A stretch of 40,884 bases of DNA, taken from assembly GCA_002342415.1 (NCBI GenBank), contig DDPY01000014.1, positions 1 through 40,884 on the forward strand, in the 5' to 3' direction. Below the pieces are notes generated by a model that saw only the letters and a list, made by a program, of their open reading frames with translations, was not told the DNA's origin and ran no database searches. Numbering within the stretch: position 1 is the stretch's first letter; each line of letters opens with the position of its first letter. This stretch comes from Prevotella sp. UBA2456. GTDB lineage: Bacteria > Bacteroidota > Bacteroidia > Bacteroidales > Bacteroidaceae. A program made the position numbers and the translations under genes. This document shows positions 25,724 to 34,160 of the stretch, piece by piece.

Positions 25724-26923
25724 ATGAAGATGAATATATGGAATAAGGTAAGGGGTTGGGCAAAAGGTGTTATACCTTTCTACCTTGTTACCCTTTTACC
25801 TTTATATAGCTGCTCGAGCGACAGCAATGACTACACATCACCCGACAAGATACCCAATACGGGGGCTCCTACGATTACGGGAGTCTATGCCACCACCGAC
25901 AATGCCTTCAGCCAACCGCTGACCGAGGAAGAGCCGGGACGGGCCGTCTGCATTGTAGGTACGAACCTGAACAACCTGAAGAGCCTCAAGTTCAACAGCG
26001 TAGAGGCTGACCTCACGCTGACCTATACCATGTCGACCAAAGCCGTGGTGACTATTCCCACGGCCTACTCGCACGACAGGAACAACACCATTGAGTACAC
26101 GACCGACATGGGTACAGCCACCTATCACTTTGTGGTCGCCCTGCCCGAGATGGAGGTCTACAACCTGAGCAACGAGTTTGCTGCCCCCGGACAGGAAGTC
26201 AGCATCACGGGCAAGAACTTCGACTACTACGGCTTCGGCGAGGCCGACACCCCTGCCAGCATCAAGATAGGCGGACTTGAGACGAGTCTGACCTTCATCT
26301 CTCCAGACGTCATGCGAGTCATAGTGCCGCAGGGCGTCCAGGACAACAGCACCGTGGAGGTGAGCTGGGTAGACGTGAACGGCACGACACAGACACGGGC
26401 CCTACCCTTCCGTCCCACCGCCAACCTGCTGTTCGCTGACTTGTCGAAGGCACAGTGCGACCGCACCGACCAGTGTGTGACCATCGAGACCGACGCAGAC
26501 ATCACGTCTACTACCAGCAACCTCGGTTCGCCACACCTGCACTTCTACGGACGCATCCAGTCGTATGCATGGGTGGAACTGGCTTTCGCCCAGAACATGC
26601 CCGACATCTGCGACCCGGCGAAAGCTGCCGACTACAACTTCGTTTTCGAGGTGCTGACAGCCCAAGGACATCCGTTAGCCGGAAAGGGCTATGAGCTTGC
26701 CTGGAACTGGGACTGGGACAACAGCTATCAGTGGAACCCCAACGATGGCAAAGGCTGGGACACGGACGGACAGTGGACTACCGTCCGGCTGCCGCTCGCA
26801 GAGATTGCTCCAAAAGGAATCGGAGCCATCGGCGAATGGATGACACTCAACATCGGCTTCCAGCCTAGCGAGCGATACAATGCGGACTTCCGCTTCGGCA
26901 ATTTCCGTATCCAGAAGAAGTAG
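25724..26923 (+). CDS. Surface glycan-binding lipoprotein with IPT/TIG domains
   Basis: This 399-aa lipoprotein has a lipobox LYSC (Cys30) and two Ig-like IPT/TIG domains (about 45-135 and 137-225; the second begins MEVYNLSNEFAAPGQEVSIT followed by GKNFDYYGFG). A C-terminal beta-domain (about 226-399) is rich in aromatics (YAWVELAF, ELAWNWDWDNSYQWNPND, WTTVRLPL) that could stack on sugars. This order and its place right after susD match SusE/SGBP-type proteins, which hold polysaccharide at the surface for the GH enzyme and SusCD. The signal-peptide region is encoded by a run of ACCTT-type units (25773-25803), similar to an intergenic repeat. No module of the type shared by the neighbouring secreted proteins is evident here. 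Confidence 0.88.
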   Translation: MKMNIWNKVRGWAKGVIPFYLVTLLPLYSCSSDSNDYTSPDKIPNTGAPTITGVYATTDNAFSQPLTEEEPGRAVCIVGTNLNNLKSLKFNSVEADLTLTYTMSTKAVVTIPTAYSHDRNNTIEYTTDMGTATYHFVVALPEMEVYNLSNEFAAPGQEVSITGKNFDYYGFGEADTPASIKIGGLETSLTFISPDVMRVIVPQGVQDNSTVEVSWVDVNGTTQTRALPFRPTANLLFADLSKAQCDRTDQCVTIETDADITSTTSNLGSPHLHFYGRIQSYAWVELAFAQNMPDICDPAKAADYNFVFEVLTAQGHPLAGKGYELAWNWDWDNSYQWNPNDGKGWDTDGQWTTVRLPLAEIAPKGIGAIGEWMTLNIGFQPSERYNADFRFGNFRIQKK

Positions 26924-26940
26924 ACGAAATGTAAAGAAAT

Positions 26941-27025
26941 ACGAGCCGTAATCTCGTTGGCAGTGAGCCGTAATCTCGTCGGCAGTGAGCCGTAAGCTCA
27001 CCCAGTACGAGCCGTAAGCTCTCTC
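26941..27025 (+). repeat. Four copies of a GAGCCGTAA-type repeat before the giant gene
   Basis: Four units begin at about 26943, 26965, 26987 and 27009, each containing GAGCCGTAA(T/G)CTC. The first three are spaced 22 nt apart and the core is a near-palindrome (GAG...CTC). They fill most of the 156-bp gap between the glycan-binding lipoprotein and the 2355-aa protein. They could be hairpin-forming RNA elements or protein sites. The spacing is too short and regular for a CRISPR array. Confidence 0.85.
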
Positions 27026-27079
27026 TTCAGCAGAACGGCGATATATGCAATGAAAAAATAACTAAATATTAGAAACGAT

Positions 27080-30000
27080 ATGAAAAAGTTATTAACGATA
27101 CTGATGATACTGCTAACGGTTTGCAGTCTTAGCGTTAATGCGGAAGTTGTTTATAGCGGCGATGCACATAACGTTGGGAACTGGAGTGCAAAGCAATTGA
27201 AGGTAGCAGATTTTCCTGTATTAGCAAAAGCTCAAGCAGGAGATGTGATCGCTATAACAGTTACATCTGTAGAAGATGGGGCTAGAATTACATTGCAGAA
27301 AACTGACTATAATTCACTTAGTAGTAGTTATGATGAGTATAATTGTGGTACTGGAGTGCATTATTTTGTACTTTCTGCATCTGACATATCTGAAATTACT
27401 ACCAATGGTATTAACATTTCTGGTGAGAAGTATACCTTTAACAAAGTAGAACTCTTATATAAGAAAACTCTGTGGACGGGAACACTCAATGGTGAAAACG
27501 ACTGGACACAAAGTGATGCTTTAGATAAATCGATATTTACTGGACTAAGTGAAGGGAAATTGCTTGGTTTGACTATTTCAGCCATTAATACAGCAGAATG
27601 GCATAGTGCAGTTTTACGATATAAATATGAAAGTAATATATTGGACTTATCGTTTGGTTCAACAGGAACGAAGGTAAAAGAACTCACAAATGATGACATA
27701 TTAAAACTTCAAGATGATAATGCCAAAAATCTTGTGGCGCGTTATCTCTGCATTTCTGAAATTTGTACTTATGTTGAGAACAAATATAAAGTAACTATTA
27801 CTGACCCAACTAACGGAACGATAACGGTAAAGAATGGGGAAGATGATGTCAATTCCGGAGATTATGTTTTAGCTAATACTTCATTGACCTTGACAGCAAC
27901 ATGTACAACAGACTATACATTTGACAAATGGACGAGTCCCACTTCGCTAACTTCAGAAAGTGCATCTACATCTTTAACAGTAACTGAAGATGTAACTATT
28001 GCTGCTGACTTCAAGTCTGCAAAGACTTTACATACTCTGAGTACTGGAAGTAAGTGGATTGTTGAAAATGGTGGAGTTACTATTGGGAAAGCTAATTTCG
28101 CCAACGTTGCAGCAGGTGATATTCTGAAGGTTGCCATCTCTGACATTGCTGCTGGTGCAACATACACTCTAAAGAGTGCTGGTGAGGGTGAGGAAACAAC
28201 AAACTGGAGCACTCTTGGCAATGTAACAACTGGTGTTGGCGTGTTTACTTATGCCTTTACGGCAGAGGATATCACAAAGATACAGGCTTCTGGCCTCTTC
28301 ATTACTGGTAATGGCTACACTTGTGGCAATATCCAGATTGAGACGGCTGCAACGATTAGCAGTGACGCTACACACAGCGATCCGACACTAACTATTACAA
28401 CTCCTGAGAATGGAACTATCAGCGTAAAGAATGGTAACGATGAAGTAGCTTCTGGCACAAAGATAGGCGAAAAGACTTCTCTGACCCTGAAAGCTGAGCC
28501 TACTACAGGTTACGAGTTCGTGAGTTGGACCAGTCCTTCTTCTTTGGCAGAAGCAAATGCAGAAACGACCATTGAGATGGCATCAAGTGACATGACGATA
28601 TCAGCTCAGTTTATGGCAGTCAATGAAGGTGAGACTGAACCGGATGCAAGTACGGTAGATGCAACTGAGATATTCAGCACAGAGACGGCACTTGGAAACT
28701 GGGATATAGCAACGGTTACAATGGAAGCAAGTATGTTCACAAAAGCCATTGCAGGCGACTACATCAAAGTGACTTTGACACCGGCTTCTACAAGTAGCCA
28801 GATTAACCTACAGACAATGGATAACTCTTGGTCCAGCCTTACAGGATTTACAACTGTCACTACAGGAAAGACTGCAACAAAGTATATCTATAAGATAACG
28901 CAGGAAACTCTTACACAGCTGCAAGCCACAGGTCTTGCTATCAAGGGTAAGGACTGTACGGTAAACAAGGTTGAACTATTAACGGCAAAGTCGAATAAGA
29001 CTTTGCAAACATTGAGCACTGGAAGTAAGACAATTGTTGAAAACGGTGGTGTAAGTGTTGCTGGTAGTTTGCTTAGTGATGTTGCAGTAGGTGATGTCCT
29101 GACGGTCACAGTATCTGATGTCGAAGTAAGTGCCAAGTATCAGTTGAAGTATGCTGGTGGTAACTGGGATACATTCTTAGAGGCTACCAATTTGGGGACA
29201 GAAGCTACTTCATTCACATATACTATTGCAGACGTTAACGTGTTAAGCAACATCAAGACCAATGGCATTTTCATCACAGGTAATGGTTACACTTGTGGCG
29301 ACATTAAGGTAGAGACAGCCGCGACAATCAACAGTGATGCTACTCATAGCAATCCGACTCTGACTATCACAACACCAGAACATGGAACTGTCACTGTTAA
29401 GAATGGTGAGAATGTCGTTGTAACAGAAACCAAGATTAGTGCTGGAACTGCTCTAACCTTAAAGGCTGAACCTGCTGAGGGTTATAAGTTCTCGAAATGG
29501 ACGAGTCCCGAATCCTTAGCATCTTCTCCTGCTGAAACTACAACTGTAATGACAGATGGAAACATGACTATTACTGCAGAGTTCGAGGCTCTCCCTGAAA
29601 CTGTTGAAGCTTTGGCTGCTGGTGAGACGAGAACACTCTTCGAAAATGCCACAGGTGTTGCTATGTCGTGGAATGAGATCTGTGAAAAGGGAGCCGCATG
29701 GGGAGAAATTCTTGAAGAGGGCGAAAAGTTCCGAATCACAATTTCCAGTAAGACTAATGCAGAATGGCCTAAGGTAACTGTACGAGATGCCAATTCAACA
29801 GACAAGATGGATAAGTTAGTAAATGACATAACAGAATTCCCATTCGTTGCAGAACTTACTTTGTCTGCTGAAAATGTCAATGCTCTTGCCAAAGGCTTCC
29901 GTGTAAGTGGCGATGGTGTAACAATTACTAAGGTTGAACTTTATAAACCGAATAAATACACCCTCACCCTTTCTACTCCCGAAAATGGAGCGGTAGTCAT

Positions 30001-33000
30001 TAAAAAAGGTGAAACGGAAGTTGAGGCTGGGCAGTTCGAAGAAAATACCGAACTGACGCTTACAGCTACAGCATCTGAAGGTTATAGCTTCACAAAATGG
30101 ACTATTGGTGAGGAGGAAGCAACAGAGAATCCCCTTACACTGACCATGACAGCTAACAAAACAGTATCTGCTACGTTCACCGCTAACACGCCTGAGAAGA
30201 CGGGCGTGGACATCAGTCTTGCAGAACTGAACGAAGGGTGGAGTTCTACTTATGATGCGACCTCGAAGACTATCACGACCACTGGTAATTGGGGGGCTCG
30301 CGGATGGTACATCGGTGATGACCGTTACAACGATAAGGGTTCCATTACCGTGAAGTTCAATGCAGTAGAGCACGCTGTCACGCTAAAGATGGAGTACACC
30401 AATGCCAATGACGAAGCAAAAGATGTCAGTGCTGGTGCTGCAGCTGGCGAGACAGAGATAACACTCGACATTCCTGCTAATGTAAAGACCGTCGATAAAG
30501 TGTATATTACCTACGAGTCTGCTGGTACGTTGACCCTGACAGAGGCTACTGTCAATGATAAGGTAGTTGACAATCGAACGGAGAAAATACTTATTGAAGA
30601 GAGGGTTGCAATCTCCGAGGGCGACATCAAGATTAACCGCGGACTCTTCGCTAATGCAGTAGTCGGAGACATCATCCGCATCTACGGCACACCCGGCGAG
30701 GGAGCTAAGATCGCACTGGAGCCCGCAGACTACAGCGGTGCACTGGACGGGGCCAGCTGGACGGCATTCGGGGAGTCACCGTTTGCCATGAAGCTTACTG
30801 AGACCGTCCTGAACACTATCAAGGAGAAGGACCTCCTCGTTCGTGGTGAGAACTACACCTTCAACAAGGCGGTGCTCTATACGGAGAATGAGCTGGGCGA
30901 GGCCATCGCTGACGCAACAAAATATACACTCAACCTCACCTCTCCAGAAAATGGTACGGTGACTATCAGGCAGGGCGGAGAGACTGTTGAGCCGGGCGAG
31001 TTCGAAGAGAACACCGAACTGACACTGACTGCTGAAGCTGCTGAAGGCTATACGTTCGAGAAGTGGACAATCGGCGATGAGGAGTCTGCGGCGAATCCTC
31101 TGACGCTGACCATGACGGCAGACAAGACTGTATCAGCTACGTTCACCGCTAACACGCCTGAGAAGACGGGCGTGGACATCAGTCTTGCAGAAATGAACGA
31201 AGGCTGGAATTCCACCTATGATGCTGCCACGAAGACCATCACCACCACAGGTGAGTGGGCTGCCCGTGGCTGGTACGTCGGTGACGACCGCTACAACGGA
31301 AAGGGCAGCATCACGGTGAAGTTCAATGCCGTTGACTTCCCTGTGACCCTGAAGATGGAGTACACCAATGCCAACGACGAGGGCAAGTCGGCAGAGGCCG
31401 GCGCTGCTGCCGGTGAGACCGAGGTCGTGCTGGATATTCCTGACAACGTCAAGACCATCGAAAAGGTGTATATCACCTACCAGCCTGCGGGTACACTGGC
31501 ACTGACGGAGGCTACCGTCAACGACAAGGTGGTGGATAACCGCACGGAGAAGACCCTCGTGGAAAACACCCAGGCCATCGCCGACGGCGACGTCAGGATC
31601 AACCGAGGACTATTCAGCAATGCCGTGGCCGGAGACATCATCCGCATCTACGGCACACCCGGCGAGGGAGCTAAGATCGCACTGGAGCCCGCAGACTACT
31701 CTGGAGCATTCGACGGGGCCAACTGGACGACATTCGAGGAGTCACCGTTTGCCCTGAAGCTTACTGAGACCGTCCTGAACACTATCAAGGAGAAGGACCT
31801 CCTCGTTCGTGGTGAGAACTACACCTTCAACAAGGCGGTGCTCTATACGGAGAATGAGCTGGGCGAGGCCATCGCTGACGCAACAAAATATACACTCAAC
31901 CTCACCTCTCCCGAAAATGGAACGGTAACCATCAAGCAGGGCGGAGAGACTGTTGAGCCGGGCGAGTTCGAAGAGAACACCGAACTGACACTGACTGCTG
32001 AAGCTGCTGAAGGCTATCTGTTCACAAAGTGGATCATGAATGGCGAAGATGCAGGTAGGGAGGCTACGCTGACGGTGAAGATGACTGCCAACGTGACGAT
32101 TACTGCAGTCTTCGACCAGAAGCCTGTAACGATTATCGATGAGAAAACAGGTGAGGTCAATCTGAGTGAGATGACGGCACAGGATGTTGAAGCGGCAACA
32201 GTAACGGTCAATACCGATGATCATAGTATCACCATTACCACTACCCAACCTTACAAGGCTGCCCAAATATGGTTTAATAAACCCGAAGAGGTGAGGGGAA
32301 ATGTGCTGATGGTAAATATTGCTGAGCAGGAAGTTAATGTGACCGTCACGGTGAAATACACCGATGGTACGGAGTCTTCCATGACTTCAACTACGGCTGG
32401 AGCACAGCGTTCCGCCGCACATCGGGCATCGACAGCAGGAACTCAGATTATCGTACCCATTGACATGGGGAAGAAGTTGCAGTGCATCGAGCTGAAGAAT
32501 GCCTTGGCTGGCACCCTCCATGTTACAAAAATGGTGTTCACCACACACAACGTGTTCACCGACGGCAAAGCCAACCTTTCGATGGGCAAGGCTCAAAGCA
32601 ACGCAACCTATGACATTTCAACCTACACCTTGGCAACCACCAGAGGGTGGACAGGTATCACTATCACTCCATTGGACAGTGAAGATGTGAGTGGTGCTGA
32701 ACTGGCCGTCAGGTTTGTCAATCCCGCCCAAGTTAAAGTGGCTGTCACATACCATGACGGAACACAGGTGGATACCATCACAGGAAATGCAGTCGAAGAG
32801 GCCAGGCTATTGCTTGATATAGCCAAGAGCATCAAGCAGATTCAGATACAGCCCACGATGGCAGGTGTACTGCAATTCCAAGAGATGGTGGTTCGAGGAA
32901 CAGTGACACCAGAGCCACAGCCCGAAGTGATAGAACCGCTGACAGAAGGCGAAAGCCGTATGCTATGGGCCGACAGCGAAGGTGAAAAACTGAGTTGGAA

Positions 33001-34147
33001 TGAAATTGGCAAGTCAGACGGCCTCTATGGAGCCATTCTGCGCGAAGGACAGCAGATTGTTGTCACAATCAGCAGTCGTGACGAAAACTGCGAGTGGCCA
33101 AAAGTCATTCTACGCGATGCACAATCCAATGAGGCAAGTACAGTAGAGCTAAACACTGTGCGCAGATATCCGTATACAGTCCGTCTGACCTTGAACGCTG
33201 ACATGGTGGAACAGCTGCGCGATGGTTTCTGCATCAGTGGCGATGGCATCACTGTGACCAGCATCAGTCTCTATCAGCCCCTGCCGCCACAGCCCGGTGA
33301 CATCAACCTCATAGAACTGAACGGTGGTTGGAACTCGACCTATGATGCAGAGCGGCATATCATCACCACCACCTCGCGCTGGGGAGCCTGCGGCTGGAAT
33401 ATTGGCGACGACCGCTATAAAGGTATGAACCTGATTCAAATTGGTTTCGAAGCCGTTGACTTCCCTGTCACCCTGAAGATGGAATATGTAGATGCAAACG
33501 GCAAGAAGCAGGCTACATCAGCTGGTATTGCTGCTGGACGCACCACAGTAGAACTGGAGATTCCTGAAGGCATCAGGCAGATAGACAAGGTTTATCTCAT
33601 CTGGCAACAGCCTGGCAGCGTCACGCTGACTTCTGCCGAGGTATCATCTACCAAGGCTGAAGCTTTTGGCATTGACCTGGCACTGTTTGACCCCATGGGC
33701 GAGAAGGTCAGTTACGACAAACAGACGTACACAATGACTACAGAAGAAGGCTACGCAGGCATACAACTGTGGCTCGGCGATGCCAATGCTATTGAGTCAC
33801 CCATGCTGCTGGAACTGAAGACAGCCGGAGAGACTGCCAAGCTCAGAGTGACTGTCGGTTACACCGACGGCACCGAGGCTTCTGTGGACGGTGAAGGTGC
33901 AAATATCCAGATGGAACTGGACGACCTGCGCAGCATTCAGAAAATCATGATTCAGAACATGGAAGCAGGCACCGTCACCTTCAATAGCCTGAACATCACC
34001 GTGCGCATGCCTAACGGAGCCAACGCTCCTGCGTGGAACTACATCCCTGTAAGTGGAGAAGGAACATACACTGTCAATGGAACCAAGGTGAGTGCCCTGA
34101 CCAAAGGCTTGTATATCATGGATGGTAAAAAGATCGTCATTCAGTAA
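27080..34147 (+). CDS. Giant 2355-aa modular secreted protein
   Basis: After a signal peptide (1-21) the protein is a string of three module types. Type A, the locus module, occurs about nine times (near 22, 131, 315, 526, 641, 847, 1163, 1484, 1955), for example NVGNWSAKQLKVADF with AGDVIAITV and TTNGINISGEKYTFNKVELL. Type B, an InlB/Listeria-Bacteroides-like repeat (TITTPENGTISVKNG, then GYEFVSWTSP), occurs about six times (near 237, 435, 757, 957, 1280, 1603). Type C (GWSSTYDATSKTITTTGNWG, GDDRYN) occurs about six times from 1043 on. The last 28 residues match the tail of the 443-aa protein. No catalytic motif was seen; adhesion or polysaccharide capture at the surface is inferred. The first 2.9 kb is AT-rich; the remainder is GC-richer and includes a 966-bp tandem duplication. 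Confidence 0.8.
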   Translation: MKKLLTILMILLTVCSLSVNAEVVYSGDAHNVGNWSAKQLKVADFPVLAKAQAGDVIAITVTSVEDGARITLQKTDYNSLSSSYDEYNCGTGVHYFVLSASDISEITTNGINISGEKYTFNKVELLYKKTLWTGTLNGENDWTQSDALDKSIFTGLSEGKLLGLTISAINTAEWHSAVLRYKYESNILDLSFGSTGTKVKELTNDDILKLQDDNAKNLVARYLCISEICTYVENKYKVTITDPTNGTITVKNGEDDVNSGDYVLANTSLTLTATCTTDYTFDKWTSPTSLTSESASTSLTVTEDVTIAADFKSAKTLHTLSTGSKWIVENGGVTIGKANFANVAAGDILKVAISDIAAGATYTLKSAGEGEETTNWSTLGNVTTGVGVFTYAFTAEDITKIQASGLFITGNGYTCGNIQIETAATISSDATHSDPTLTITTPENGTISVKNGNDEVASGTKIGEKTSLTLKAEPTTGYEFVSWTSPSSLAEANAETTIEMASSDMTISAQFMAVNEGETEPDASTVDATEIFSTETALGNWDIATVTMEASMFTKAIAGDYIKVTLTPASTSSQINLQTMDNSWSSLTGFTTVTTGKTATKYIYKITQETLTQLQATGLAIKGKDCTVNKVELLTAKSNKTLQTLSTGSKTIVENGGVSVAGSLLSDVAVGDVLTVTVSDVEVSAKYQLKYAGGNWDTFLEATNLGTEATSFTYTIADVNVLSNIKTNGIFITGNGYTCGDIKVETAATINSDATHSNPTLTITTPEHGTVTVKNGENVVVTETKISAGTALTLKAEPAEGYKFSKWTSPESLASSPAETTTVMTDGNMTITAEFEALPETVEALAAGETRTLFENATGVAMSWNEICEKGAAWGEILEEGEKFRITISSKTNAEWPKVTVRDANSTDKMDKLVNDITEFPFVAELTLSAENVNALAKGFRVSGDGVTITKVELYKPNKYTLTLSTPENGAVVIKKGETEVEAGQFEENTELTLTATASEGYSFTKWTIGEEEATENPLTLTMTANKTVSATFTANTPEKTGVDISLAELNEGWSSTYDATSKTITTTGNWGARGWYIGDDRYNDKGSITVKFNAVEHAVTLKMEYTNANDEAKDVSAGAAAGETEITLDIPANVKTVDKVYITYESAGTLTLTEATVNDKVVDNRTEKILIEERVAISEGDIKINRGLFANAVVGDIIRIYGTPGEGAKIALEPADYSGALDGASWTAFGESPFAMKLTETVLNTIKEKDLLVRGENYTFNKAVLYTENELGEAIADATKYTLNLTSPENGTVTIRQGGETVEPGEFEENTELTLTAEAAEGYTFEKWTIGDEESAANPLTLTMTADKTVSATFTANTPEKTGVDISLAEMNEGWNSTYDAATKTITTTGEWAARGWYVGDDRYNGKGSITVKFNAVDFPVTLKMEYTNANDEGKSAEAGAAAGETEVVLDIPDNVKTIEKVYITYQPAGTLALTEATVNDKVVDNRTEKTLVENTQAIADGDVRINRGLFSNAVAGDIIRIYGTPGEGAKIALEPADYSGAFDGANWTTFEESPFALKLTETVLNTIKEKDLLVRGENYTFNKAVLYTENELGEAIADATKYTLNLTSPENGTVTIKQGGETVEPGEFEENTELTLTAEAAEGYLFTKWIMNGEDAGREATLTVKMTANVTITAVFDQKPVTIIDEKTGEVNLSEMTAQDVEAATVTVNTDDHSITITTTQPYKAAQIWFNKPEEVRGNVLMVNIAEQEVNVTVTVKYTDGTESSMTSTTAGAQRSAAHRASTAGTQIIVPIDMGKKLQCIELKNALAGTLHVTKMVFTTHNVFTDGKANLSMGKAQSNATYDISTYTLATTRGWTGITITPLDSEDVSGAELAVRFVNPAQVKVAVTYHDGTQVDTITGNAVEEARLLLDIAKSIKQIQIQPTMAGVLQFQEMVVRGTVTPEPQPEVIEPLTEGESRMLWADSEGEKLSWNEIGKSDGLYGAILREGQQIVVTISSRDENCEWPKVILRDAQSNEASTVELNTVRRYPYTVRLTLNADMVEQLRDGFCISGDGITVTSISLYQPLPPQPGDINLIELNGGWNSTYDAERHIITTTSRWGACGWNIGDDRYKGMNLIQIGFEAVDFPVTLKMEYVDANGKKQATSAGIAAGRTTVELEIPEGIRQIDKVYLIWQQPGSVTLTSAEVSSTKAEAFGIDLALFDPMGEKVSYDKQTYTMTTEEGYAGIQLWLGDANAIESPMLLELKTAGETAKLRVTVGYTDGTEASVDGEGANIQMELDDLRSIQKIMIQNMEAGTVTFNSLNITVRMPNGANAPAWNYIPVSGEGTYTVNGTKVSALTKGLYIMDGKKIVIQ
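29954..31885 (+). repeat. 966-bp tandem duplication inside the giant gene
   Basis: Units 29954-30919 and 30920-31885 each encode 322 residues in the order B-C-A module, and a further B module starts at 31886. Matching landmarks are offset by exactly 966 nt (30181 and 31147; 30668 and 31634). The end of unit 1 plus the start of unit 2 (about 30665-31048) is almost identical to 31631-32014, including roughly 160 bases without a difference, while the first halves have many silent changes. This patchiness points to recent recombination or gene conversion. Confidence 0.85.
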
Positions 34148-34160
34148 AAACAAAAGTTAT

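Noticed and set aside
26941..27025. Possible CRISPR array
   Set aside because: Units are about 22 nt with no variable spacers of 30 nt or more, and no cas genes are present.
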